DNA of 27,359 nt from JBOHHM01 sp050725495. GTDB lineage: Bacteria; Pseudomonadota; Gammaproteobacteria; Burkholderiales; Burkholderiaceae_C. Shown here in pieces: positions 1 through 6,801 of this stretch. The position numbers and the translations under genes are program-made. Location of the stretch: the NCBI GenBank assembly GCA_050725495.1, contig JBOHHM010000292.1, positions 1-27,359 on the forward strand. The letters are read 5' to 3'. The number at the start of each line of letters is the position of its first letter. The stretch's first letter is position 1. The notes under the pieces were generated by a model. That model was not told where the DNA came from. It made no database searches and worked only from the letters and a program-made list of their open reading frames with translations.

Positions 1-1445
1 GCACCAGTCTGTGCCTGCGCGTTCACGGCCAGGAGGATTCGGCCCACGCACTGGAACTGGTTGCCAGCAAATCCATAGCGCACTGGGCCGTGGCAACGGG
101 ACTGAGCCCCCAGAAGGTCACAAAAAAAGGCTTCGGCACCTACTTCGCGGTCGACTACGACGAACTGGTCGACTGCCCGGTCGAACTGGGCAGCTTCTGG
201 AGCGGCTCCTTCCTGGCCTGCGGTGTGCCGCACCGCTTTGTGGTGGCGGGCGCCGCCTCCTCGTTCGATGGCGAGCGGCTGCTGGCCGATGCGAAGCGAA
301 TCTGCGAAGCGCAAATCCGCTTCTGGCACGCCTTGCCGGGCGCCGGCGCCCGCGCCAAACCGCGGCCGCCCCACAAAAACTACCTGTTCATCCTCAACAC
401 CGTTGACGACGGCTACGGTGGCCTGGAGCATCGCAATTCCACCGCGCTGATCTGCGGCCGCACGGATTTGCCGCGCCAGGGCGAGGCGCGGCTGTCGGAA
501 GGCTACACCACCCTGCTGGGCCTGATCAGCCACGAGTATTTCCACACCTGGAACGTCAAGCGCCTGCGCCCCGCGGACTTCAGGCGCTACGACTACGAGC
601 GCGAAAACTACACGCAGCTGCTGTGGTTTTTTGAAGGCTTCACCAGCTACTACGACGACCTGCTGCTGCGCCGCGCCGGCCTGATCGACGACGCCACCTA
701 CCTCAAGCTGCTCAACAAGACCATCAACCAGGTGCAGCAGACACCGGGGCGCGAGCTGCAGTCGGTGGCCCAGGCCAGCTTCGATGCCTGGGTCAAGTAC
801 TACCGGCAGGACGAGAACACCGCCAACGCCACGGTCAGCTACTACACCAAGGGCGCCCTGGTGGCGCTGTGCTTTGATCTGAGCCTGCGCGCCGAAGGCC
901 GGACCAACCTCGACGAGGTGATACGCGCGCTGTGGAGCCGCTGCCACAGCGACTACAACAACGGCCCCATGACCGAAGCCGACCTGGCCGCCGTGCTGCA
1001 CGAACTCGGCGGCCGCTCATTTGCCAGGGAAATCGCGGGCTGGGTGCACGGCACCAAGGAGCTGCCGCTCAAGGACTTGCTGCAACGACAGGGCGTGGCC
1101 GTCCACGACGACCCGGCCCAGATGGCCCAGCGCCTGGGCTTGCGGGTAGCCGAGAACGGCGCCATCCAGATCAAGACCGTGCTGCGTGGCGGCGCCGCTG
1201 AACGGGCCGGCTTCGCCGCCGGCGATGAATGGCTGGGCGTGGAAGCAGCGGGCACGGGCTGGCGCCTGAGCAAGATCGACGAGCTGACGCTCTATGCCGG
1301 CGCCAGCAAGAAAGTCACGGCCCTGGTCGCGCGCGACAAGCGCCTGCTGCGGCTGGAGCTGAGCCTGCCCGCCGCCGACACCACCTGGCGGCTGGCCCTG
1401 CGCGATGCCGCGCTGACTCAACCGTGGCTCGCACCGCAAAGCTGA
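1..1445 (+). CDS. M61 family glycyl aminopeptidase with C-terminal PDZ domain (5' truncated by window edge)
   Basis: The reading frame is open from base 3 to the TGA at 1443-1445, so the N-terminal part lies outside the window and the GTG at 90 is probably not the true start. The zinc-metallopeptidase motif HEYFH is encoded at 531-545. It is followed by a conserved-looking NVKRLRP segment and, about 30 residues on, by FEGFTSYY, whose glutamate is the expected third zinc ligand of the gluzincin fold. This arrangement is typical of M61 peptidases, which remove N-terminal glycine or alanine residues. The C-terminal third, around 1135-1300, has a PDZ-like stretch (GGAAERAGFAAGDEW) that usually binds peptide termini. 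The next gene starts inside this one, at 1424. Whether the protein is cytoplasmic or exported cannot be judged without the N-terminus. Confidence 0.9.
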   Translation, partial: TSLCLRVHGQEDSAHALELVASKSIAHWAVATGLSPQKVTKKGFGTYFAVDYDELVDCPVELGSFWSGSFLACGVPHRFVVAGAASSFDGERLLADAKRICEAQIRFWHALPGAGARAKPRPPHKNYLFILNTVDDGYGGLEHRNSTALICGRTDLPRQGEARLSEGYTTLLGLISHEYFHTWNVKRLRPADFRRYDYERENYTQLLWFFEGFTSYYDDLLLRRAGLIDDATYLKLLNKTINQVQQTPGRELQSVAQASFDAWVKYYRQDENTANATVSYYTKGALVALCFDLSLRAEGRTNLDEVIRALWSRCHSDYNNGPMTEADLAAVLHELGGRSFAREIAGWVHGTKELPLKDLLQRQGVAVHDDPAQMAQRLGLRVAENGAIQIKTVLRGGAAERAGFAAGDEWLGVEAAGTGWRLSKIDELTLYAGASKKVTALVARDKRLLRLELSLPAADTTWRLALRDAALTQPWLAPQS

Positions 1446-2500
1446 ACACAGAGGGCCGGCCCGGCCGCGCCGGCCCCTCGTCCTGGGTCGCTGTGTCGCT
1501 GGCCGTGCTGCTGGCGCATTGGGCGGCCCTGGCCTGGCTGGCTGCGGGCTGGCAGGAGCCTCACGCACTGCGCCCGCTGGCAACGCCGATGTTCACCCGG
1601 CAGATCGCCCCTGAAGCGCCCCAGCCCCCGCCCGTTTCCCAGCCAAAAGCCGCGCCAGCCCCCATGAAAAGGTCGCCATCCGCTATGGAATCAGTAGCAG
1701 TCGCATCGCTGCCGGCGAGCCCCACACCCACGGCTTCGCTGCCCGAGGAAGCGACCGCAGATACCAGCCTCGCCGCCAATACCACCGACACCATCGCGAC
1801 CACGCCCGGCGACAGCGCCGCCGCAGCCACGACCAGCACCGCCGCCGCGACGGCCTACCTCGACAGCTGGCCCGCCGACACCCGCCTGAGCTACCGGCTC
1901 GGCGGCGACTTCCGCGGCGAGCTGCATGGCAGCGCACGGGTGCAATGGCAGCGCGAAGCGCAGCGCTACCAGGTACGCATCGAGATCGACATCGGCTGGC
2001 TGGCCAGCGTCGCGATGACCAGCCAGGGCGAGGTCATGCCGGACGGCCTGTTTCCCCGGGCCTATGAGGAACAGCTGCCCGGCAAGCGCCGCAACGCGCT
2101 GCTCGACGAGAGTAGCATCACCCTGGGCAACGGCAGCAAGGTGGCGCGGCCCGAGGGCGTGCAGGACACGGCCAGCCAGTTTGTCGAGCTCGCCCACCAG
2201 TTCGCCACCGGCCGCAAGGCGCTGGAGACAGGGGGCCAGCTCAGCGTCTGGCTGGCGCGCCCCGGCGGCGTGGACCTGTGGACTTATGACGTGGTGGAGC
2301 AGCTCACGCTGCAGCTGCCGCTACTGGGTCCGGTCCAGGCCTTTCACCTCAAGCCGCGGCCGATTGCCAAGCCGCGCGGCAACATCACGGCAGAGCTGTG
2401 GTTGGCGCCCAGCCTGCAATATCTGCCTGTGCGCATCCGCATCCAAATGGGCGAGGCCAGCTTCGTCGACCTGCTGGCCGAACGCATCGAGCAGCGCTAG
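1424..2500 (+). CDS. Membrane-anchored DUF3108 domain protein
   Basis: I place the start at the GTG at 1424, which overlaps the end of the M61 peptidase gene by 22 bases; the longer frame from 1229 would lie wholly inside that gene. The product is 358 residues. It has one hydrophobic segment at about residues 21-44 (SWVAVSLAVLLAHWAALAWL) that should act as an inner-membrane anchor or uncleaved signal. A Pro/Ala/Thr/Ser-rich linker runs to about residue 145, followed by a globular C-terminal region (residues ~148-355) resembling DUF3108. DUF3108 proteins are probably periplasmic and have no settled function. The overlap suggests translational coupling to the peptidase. The linker contains one copy of the dispersed 17-bp palindrome (1682-1698), which may explain part of its odd composition. 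Confidence 0.8.
   Translation: MARTAKLNTEGRPGRAGPSSWVAVSLAVLLAHWAALAWLAAGWQEPHALRPLATPMFTRQIAPEAPQPPPVSQPKAAPAPMKRSPSAMESVAVASLPASPTPTASLPEEATADTSLAANTTDTIATTPGDSAAAATTSTAAATAYLDSWPADTRLSYRLGGDFRGELHGSARVQWQREAQRYQVRIEIDIGWLASVAMTSQGEVMPDGLFPRAYEEQLPGKRRNALLDESSITLGNGSKVARPEGVQDTASQFVELAHQFATGRKALETGGQLSVWLARPGGVDLWTYDVVEQLTLQLPLLGPVQAFHLKPRPIAKPRGNITAELWLAPSLQYLPVRIRIQMGEASFVDLLAERIEQR
1682..1698 (-). repeat. GCTAC-N7-ATAGC dispersed palindromic repeat, copy 1
   Basis: On the minus strand this reads GCTACTGATTCCATAGC, with complementary 5-base arms (one G-T wobble) around a 7-base centre. It lies inside the low-complexity linker of the DUF3108 gene. Equivalent 17-base units occur at 21177, 24723 and 26181. 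Confidence 0.55.
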
Positions 2501-2531
2501 GCGCTGCGCGCCTGCTGCCGGCTCCAGCGCC
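2500..2531. terminator. Possible stem-loop between convergent DUF3108 and paaI genes
   Basis: The arms GGCGCTG (2500-2506) and CAGCGCC (2525-2531) are perfectly complementary, with an 18-base loop, in the 37-base gap between two convergent genes. There is no T-tract on either side, so a role in transcription termination is only inferred from the position. Confidence 0.3.
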
Positions 2532-2537
2532 CTACGT

Positions 2538-2975
2538 TCATGGCGTTTGCGCAATGACCTGGCCCTGAATCTGTGTGCTCTTGCCGCGAAACAGCGCCAC
2601 GAGCTCGCCGCGCTGGTTGCTGACCTTCATGTCGTAAATGCCGTGGCGGCCTTGCAGGCTTTGCTCCAGGCCTTCGCAGGTCAGCACGTCACCGAGCTGG
2701 CCGGGCTTGAGGAATTCGATGCTGCAGCCCGCCGCCACCGTGACCTTGTTGCGGCTGTTGCAGGCAAAGGCAAAAGTGGAGTCGGCCAGCGTGAAGATCA
2801 GCCCGCCGTGGCAGATCCGGTGGCCGTTGAGCATGGGCTCGCGCACCGTCATGCGCATCACGGCGCGGCCGGGCTCGCAGGCCACGAGTTCCATTTGCAT
2901 GAAATCCCTGGAAGCGCGGTCCGCGGCAAACATGGACTCGCCCAGTTTTTGCGCCAGTTCACGGGCCTCCATCAT
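2538..2975 (-). CDS. paaI: PaaI-type hotdog-fold acyl-CoA thioesterase
   Basis: This 145-residue protein has the hallmark of PaaI/COG2050 hotdog thioesterases: a HGGLIFTLADSTFAFACNS segment with the HGG turn and the active-site aspartate in LADS, preceded by NGHRICHGG. PaaI hydrolyses (hydroxy)phenylacetyl-CoA and related thioesters and is thought to rescue trapped CoA during phenylacetate breakdown. The start ATG at 2975 overlaps the TGA of the upstream paaG as ATGA, which implies translational coupling. A second ATG follows immediately, so the product may start one codon later. The rest of the paa pathway (paaABCDE, paaK, paaZ) is not in the window, so a general acyl-CoA housekeeping role is possible. 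Confidence 0.88.
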   Translation of the reverse strand: MMEARELAQKLGESMFAADRASRDFMQMELVACEPGRAVMRMTVREPMLNGHRICHGGLIFTLADSTFAFACNSRNKVTVAAGCSIEFLKPGQLGDVLTCEGLEQSLQGRHGIYDMKVSNQRGELVALFRGKSTQIQGQVIAQTP

Positions 2976-3766
2976 TCGCCCTTGAAGACGGCGGGACGCT
3001 TCTGGCGAAATGCCATCACACCCTCGATGTAGTCCTGCGTTTTGCCCATGGCCGACTGCATGTCGCGCTCGGCGTCAAGCTGCTGGTTCAGCGTGCGGGT
3101 GGCGCTGTCGCGCAGCAGCTGGCGAGTCGCGACCAGGGCCTTGGTGGGCATGGCCGCGAGGCGCTGGGCCAGCTCGGTCGCCGCCGCCAGGCAGTCGTCG
3201 GCGATGTCCCAGATCATGCCCCAGTCCCTGGCCTGCGCGGCCGGCAGCTTGTCGCCCGTCATGGCCAGCGCCATGGCCCTTGCCAGGCCCAGGCGCTGGG
3301 TCAAAAACCAGGTACCACCGGCATCGGGGACCAGGCCGATCTTGCTAAAGGCCTGGATGAAGCTGGCACCCGGCGCCGCTATCGCGATGTCGCAGGTCAT
3401 GGCCAGCGAGGCACCGGCGCCGGCTGCGACCCCATTGACCGCGGCGACCGTGGGCAAGCGCAGGTTCTGCAGTCGCCGCACCGTAGGGTTGAAAGCCTGC
3501 TCGATCAGCGGGCTGGGGTCGGCGCGCCGCGCCAGATCGGGGCCGGGCTCGAGATCGAATTCAGCGAGGTCGGCGCCGGCGCAAAAGCCGCGCCCGGCAC
3601 CGGTGATCACCAGCGCGCGAATCGCGGGATTGGCCTCGGCCTGCTCCAGCGCCGCCCACAGGTCGCGGTGCATCTGGCGCGTGAAACTGTTGAGGGCCTG
3701 GGGCCGGTTCAGCGTGGCCAGGGCCACGGTGCCCTGCTCGGTGTACAGCACGGTCGGTTCGGTCAT
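2972..3766 (-). CDS. paaG: Enoyl-CoA hydratase/isomerase family protein, PaaG-like (1,2-epoxyphenylacetyl-CoA isomerase)
   Basis: The product is 264 residues from the ATG at 3766 (MTEPTVLYTEQG), which is preceded by a good AGGAAGGG ribosome-binding site. The open frame continues upstream to 3871, but that extension does not look like the family. It has the crotonase fold signature: an oxyanion-hole segment (AGRGFCAGADLAEF) and AAGAGASLAMTCD. The first catalytic glutamate of true hydratases is replaced (GASLA), and the second site reads GLVPDAGGTW, whose aspartate is typical of PaaG-type isomerases. PaaG converts ring-1,2-epoxyphenylacetyl-CoA to the oxepin form and also isomerises beta,gamma-enoyl-CoAs. 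It is coupled to paaI by a 4-base overlap. A role in aromatic degradation is inferred from the pair. Confidence 0.85.
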   Translation of the reverse strand: MTEPTVLYTEQGTVALATLNRPQALNSFTRQMHRDLWAALEQAEANPAIRALVITGAGRGFCAGADLAEFDLEPGPDLARRADPSPLIEQAFNPTVRRLQNLRLPTVAAVNGVAAGAGASLAMTCDIAIAAPGASFIQAFSKIGLVPDAGGTWFLTQRLGLARAMALAMTGDKLPAAQARDWGMIWDIADDCLAAATELAQRLAAMPTKALVATRQLLRDSATRTLNQQLDAERDMQSAMGKTQDYIEGVMAFRQKRPAVFKGE

Positions 3767-3922
3767 GCAAATCCCTTCCTGATCGCTTGAGGACAGAGCT
3801 TGTGCTGCGCACGGCGGTCTGTCCCGCAAGAACTCAAAATTTAACATTGACCGCCCCCTCGCTCGGCCCATGTTACCCCTTGGTTATAGTTTGGCACCGC
3901 AACAGACAAGCAGGAGCAGCAG
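3767..3922. promoter_or_regulatory. Divergent promoter region between paaG and the enoyl-CoA hydratase gene
   Basis: This 156-base spacer separates two divergent genes. On the plus strand a TATAGT hexamer at 3885-3890 sits about 30 bases before the start codon and is a reasonable sigma70 -10 box, but no matching -35 lies 16-18 bases upstream. The hydratase ribosome-binding site (CAGGAG) is near 3910. The region around 3840 is locally AT-rich. I see no clear operator. Confidence 0.4.
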
Positions 3923-4702
3923 ATGAACTATGAACTGATCCAGGTCCGCACCGAGGCCGACAAGGTGGGCGTGATCACGCTGAACCGCCCCAAGCAGCTC
4001 AACGCGCTGAACGACCAGCTGATGAACGAGCTGGGCGACGCGCTCAAGGCCTTCGAGGCCGACGCCGCGATCGGCTGCATGATCATCACCGGCAGCGAGA
4101 AGGCCTTTGCGGCCGGCGCCGACATCGGCGCCATGGCCAGCTACAGCTTTGCCGACACCTACAAGGGCGACTACATCACGCGCAACTGGGAAACCGTGCG
4201 CTCGATCCGCAAGCCCGTGATTGCCGCCGTCAGCGGCTTCGCCCTGGGCGGCGGCTGCGAGCTGGCCATGATGTGCGACTTCATCGTCGCCGCCGACAAC
4301 GCCCGCTTCGGCCAGCCCGAGATCAAGCTGGGCATCATCCCGGGCGCCGGCGGCACGCAGCGCTTGCCGCGCGCGGTCGGCAAGGCCAAGGCCATGGACC
4401 TGGCGCTAACCGGCCGCATCATGGACGCCACCGAAGCCGAGCGCGCCGGCCTGGTTAGCCGCGTCGTGCCGCTGGACAAGCTCATGGACGAAGCCCTGGG
4501 CGCTGCGCTGATCATCAGCGAGTTCTCGCAGATCGCGGTGATGGCGGCCAAGGAGTCGGTCAACCGCGCCTTCGAGGGCACACTGGCCGATGGCGTGATG
4601 TTCGAGCGCCGGCTGTTCCATGCGCTGTTTGCCACCGCCGACCAGAAGGAAGGCATGGACGCCTTCGTGAACAAGCGCAAACCCGAGTTCAAGCACCGGT
4701 AA
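3923..4702 (+). CDS. Enoyl-CoA hydratase (crotonase, PaaF/EchA-like)
   Basis: This 259-residue crotonase-family protein starts at an ATG after an AGGAGCAGC ribosome-binding site. Both catalytic glutamates of genuine 2-enoyl-CoA hydratases are visible, one in LGGGCELAMMCD and one in FGQPEIKLGIIPGAGG. The oxyanion-hole segment is AFAAGADIGAM. It should add water across trans-2-enoyl-CoA to give (S)-3-hydroxyacyl-CoA in fatty-acid or aromatic acyl-CoA beta-oxidation, in the cytoplasm. It is divergent from paaG-paaI, so the three genes may serve one pathway (PaaF is the hydratase of the phenylacetate route), but the sequence does not distinguish PaaF from a general short-chain hydratase. Confidence 0.92.
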   Translation: MNYELIQVRTEADKVGVITLNRPKQLNALNDQLMNELGDALKAFEADAAIGCMIITGSEKAFAAGADIGAMASYSFADTYKGDYITRNWETVRSIRKPVIAAVSGFALGGGCELAMMCDFIVAADNARFGQPEIKLGIIPGAGGTQRLPRAVGKAKAMDLALTGRIMDATEAERAGLVSRVVPLDKLMDEALGAALIISEFSQIAVMAAKESVNRAFEGTLADGVMFERRLFHALFATADQKEGMDAFVNKRKPEFKHR

Positions 4703-4712
4703 AACAACACGC

Positions 4713-4718
4713 TATAAT
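4713..4718 (+). promoter_or_regulatory. Consensus -10 box of the tRNA gene
   Basis: A perfect TATAAT lies 10 bases before the first tRNA base and 10 bases after the hydratase stop codon. This places the transcription start a few bases before the mature 5' end. The -35 is weak: TTCAAG at 4688-4693 has a 19-base spacer and lies inside the end of the hydratase gene. Confidence 0.7.
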
Positions 4719-4728
4719 GACCGGCTTA

Positions 4729-4805
4729 GGCGCTTTAGCTCAGTCGGTTAGAGCGATGGAATCATAATCCACAGGTCCGCGGTTCGAGTCCGTGAAGCGC
4801 CACCA
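4729..4805 (+). tRNA. tRNA with CAT anticodon, probably tRNA-Met (elongator); tRNA-Ile2 not excluded
   Basis: The 77-base gene folds as a full cloverleaf. The 7-bp acceptor stem pairs GGCGCTT with AAGCGCC, the D-arm is GCTC/GAGC, the T-loop is TTCGAGT, and the CCA end is encoded (4803-4805). The anticodon CAT is at 4763-4765, in the loop ATCATAA. The outermost anticodon-stem pair is an A-C mismatch. Bacterial CAT tRNAs are initiator Met, elongator Met or lysidine-modified Ile2. The initiator is excluded because the 1-72 bases here form a G-C pair. Choosing between elongator Met and Ile2 needs comparison with the other CAT tRNAs of the genome. Confidence 0.92.
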
Positions 4806-4829
4806 AACAAGCAACGCAAGTTGACAAAC

Positions 4830-4861
4830 AAGGCACTGCCCCCACAGTGCCTTATTGTTTT
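4830..4861 (+). terminator. Rho-independent terminator after the tRNA
   Basis: A perfect 9-bp stem (AAGGCACTG at 4830-4838, CAGTGCCTT at 4845-4853) with a 6-base loop is followed by ATTGTTTT. It ends the short tRNA transcript and insulates the following gene. Confidence 0.88.
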
Positions 4862-4883
4862 CCACAGCCTCTGGATTTAAACC

Positions 4884-5336
4884 ATGAACCGCTGCATGAA
4901 ATCCCCGTTCGCTATTTTCCTGATAGCGATCAGCGCCCTGTTGACGGGGGCATCGATCACTTTCATCGCGGACGCGCAGACACTGCGCCGCGACTTCCCG
5001 AAAAGCGCTTTGCGCGGCACGCTGGTCGTGACCGCGCCGCCCGAGGTCCGGCTCGATGGCCACAGTGAGCGGCTGTCGCCCGGCGCCCGCATCCGCAGCG
5101 CGCAAAACATGCTGGTCATGCCCGGTGCCCTGGTTGGACAGGAACTGACCGTCAACTATGTGCGCGACGGCTCTGGCATGCTGCACGAACTGTGGATCCT
5201 CAGCGCCGACGAAGCCCGGGAAAAGCGCGCGGGTGCACGGTCCCTGCGCAACTTCGCCTTCGGCTCCGAATCCGACACGGCGCCCAAAGACGACGGCAAG
5301 ACGCCGTTTCACCAGCTGCCCAAATACAGGCAGTAA
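4884..5336 (+). CDS. Small exported protein of unknown function
   Basis: The 150-residue product begins with a basic stretch (MNRCMK) and a hydrophobic core (FAIFLIAISALLTGASITFI) ending at ADAQ, a plausible Sec signal peptide cut after about residue 31. The mature part is about 120 residues, with a beta-rich look (GTLVVTAPPEVRLDG, LTVNYVRDGSGMLHELWIL) and a charged, unstructured tail. I do not recognise a family. There are no cysteines in the mature part and no catalytic motif that I can see. ATG 4896 is an alternative start; neither has a strong Shine-Dalgarno sequence. It lies alone between the tRNA terminator and miaB, 84 bases ahead of miaB, so it may share miaB's transcript. Periplasmic location is inferred. 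Confidence 0.75.
   Translation: MNRCMKSPFAIFLIAISALLTGASITFIADAQTLRRDFPKSALRGTLVVTAPPEVRLDGHSERLSPGARIRSAQNMLVMPGALVGQELTVNYVRDGSGMLHELWILSADEAREKRAGARSLRNFAFGSESDTAPKDDGKTPFHQLPKYRQ
4911..4927. repeat. Possible fifth copy of the 17-bp palindrome
   Basis: GCTATTTTCCTGATAGC has perfectly complementary 5-base ends around 7 bases, the same geometry as the four clearer copies. It falls in the signal-peptide codons of the small exported protein, so it could be coincidence from AIFLIAI coding. Confidence 0.3.
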
Positions 5337-5420
5337 ACACCCTGCGCTGCGGCGTTCAGCCCAGCCGACGGCGACGGGCCTGCCGCCCATTGACCCCAAC
5401 CCATCCCCTGCGAGGTCGCC

Positions 5421-6764
5421 ATGACCCAAAAAGTCTTCATCAAAACCTTTGGCTGTCAGATGAACGAGTACGACTCGGACAAGATGGTCGATGTGCTCCA
5501 CGCCGCCCAGGGCTACGAGGCCACGCAGAACTTGGACGAGGCCGACCTGATTCTGTTCAACACCTGCTCGGTGCGCGAGAAGGCGCAGGAAAAGGTGTTC
5601 AGCGACCTGGGCCGCGTCAAGCACCTCAAGGAAAAGGGCGTGCTGATCGGCGTGGGCGGCTGCGTGGCCAGCCAGGAAGGCGCGGCCATCATCCAGCGCG
5701 CGCCCTATGTCGACGTGGTGTTCGGCCCGCAGACCCTGCACCGCCTGCCCGAGCTGCTCAGCGCACGCGAGCGCCAGGATCGTCCGCAGGTCGACATCAG
5801 CTTCCCCGAGATCGAGAAGTTCGACCACCTGCCGCCGGCGCGCGTCGAAGGCGCGAGCGCATTCGTCAGCATCATGGAAGGCTGCTCCAAATACTGCAGC
5901 TACTGCGTCGTGCCCTACACGCGCGGCGAGGAAGTCTCGCGACCGTTCGAGGATGTGCTGACCGAGATCGCCGGCCTGGCCGACCAGGGCGTCAAGGAAG
6001 TCACGCTGCTGGGCCAGAACGTCAACGCCTACCGCGGCAAGATGGGCGATACGGCGGAGATCGCCGACTTCGCGCTGCTGATCGAATACGTGGCCGAGGT
6101 CCCGGGCATCGAGCGCATCCGCTACACGACCAGCCACCCCAACGAGTTCACGCAGCGGCTGATCGACGTCTACGCCCGCGTGCCCAAGCTCGTGAACCAC
6201 CTGCACCTGCCGGTGCAGCACGGCAGCGACCGCATACTGATGGCGATGAAGCGCGGCTACACGGCCATGGAATACAAGAGCACGGTGCGCAAGCTGCGCG
6301 CGATCCGCCCCGAGCTGGCGATGAGCAGCGACTTCATCGTGGGCTTTCCCGGCGAGACCGAGGACGACTTCAACAAGATGATGAAGCTGATCGACGACGT
6401 GGGCTACGACACCTCGTTCAGCTTCATTTTCAGCCCCCGCCCCGGCACGCCCGCGGCGCAGCTTCCCGACGACACGCCGCACGAGGTCAAGCTGCGCCGC
6501 CTGCAGCAGCTGCAGGCCGTGCTCGACGACAACGTGCGAGCCATCAGCGCCAGCCGACTGGGCACGCTGCAGCGCGTGCTGGTCGAAGGCCCATCGCGCA
6601 AGGACCCGGCCGTGTTCACAGGCCGCACCGAATGCAACCGGCTTGTCACCTTCGCGGGCCAGCCCCGCCTGACGGGGCAGATGGTGGACGTGCGAATCAC
6701 CGAGGCCACGCAACGCTGGCTGCGCGGCGAGGTGCTGGTGCACGAGGACGCGCCGGCGGCCTGA
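5421..6764 (+). CDS. miaB: tRNA-2-methylthio-N6-dimethylallyladenosine synthase MiaB
   Basis: This 447-residue radical SAM methylthiotransferase adds the 2-methylthio group to i6A37 of tRNAs that read UNN codons. All expected metal-binding cysteines are present: three N-terminal ones in TFGCQMNEYDS, FNTCSVREKA and GVGGCVASQE for the auxiliary cluster, and the radical SAM triad C155, C159 and C162 in GCSKYCSYCVVPYTRG. The C-terminal ~65 residues form the TRAM RNA-binding domain. The length matches the family. The start ATG at 5421 follows GCGAGGTCGCC. It converges with ffh across a palindromic spacer. A CAT-anticodon tRNA gene lies upstream, but it is not a UNN-reading tRNA and so is not an expected substrate. 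Confidence 0.97.
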   Translation: MTQKVFIKTFGCQMNEYDSDKMVDVLHAAQGYEATQNLDEADLILFNTCSVREKAQEKVFSDLGRVKHLKEKGVLIGVGGCVASQEGAAIIQRAPYVDVVFGPQTLHRLPELLSARERQDRPQVDISFPEIEKFDHLPPARVEGASAFVSIMEGCSKYCSYCVVPYTRGEEVSRPFEDVLTEIAGLADQGVKEVTLLGQNVNAYRGKMGDTAEIADFALLIEYVAEVPGIERIRYTTSHPNEFTQRLIDVYARVPKLVNHLHLPVQHGSDRILMAMKRGYTAMEYKSTVRKLRAIRPELAMSSDFIVGFPGETEDDFNKMMKLIDDVGYDTSFSFIFSPRPGTPAAQLPDDTPHEVKLRRLQQLQAVLDDNVRAISASRLGTLQRVLVEGPSRKDPAVFTGRTECNRLVTFAGQPRLTGQMVDVRITEATQRWLRGEVLVHEDAPAA

Positions 6765-6774
6765 GGCCGGGCTG

Positions 6775-6798
6775 TCATCCCCGCGCAGGCGGGGATGA
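6775..6798. repeat. REP-like perfect palindrome between miaB and ffh
   Basis: The arms TCATCCCCGC (6775-6784) and GCGGGGATGA (6789-6798) form a perfect 10-bp stem with loop GCAG. The element fills most of the 37-base gap between the two convergent stop codons. There is no T-tract. It resembles the CATYCCCGC-type repetitive extragenic palindromes common in proteobacteria, and may also act as a bidirectional transcription or 3'-end stabilising element. Confidence 0.75.
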
Positions 6799-6801
6799 GC
6801 G

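Noticed and set aside
2538..4702. A complete phenylacetate degradation cluster
   Set aside because: Only paaI, paaG and one hydratase are present; the oxygenase, ligase and ring-opening genes are not in the window.
4740..6743. Long minus-strand open frame (667 codons) opposite miaB and the small exported gene
   Set aside because: It is the antisense shadow of miaB in GC-rich DNA, runs through the tRNA, and has His/Ala/Val/Leu-rich composition typical of such shadows.
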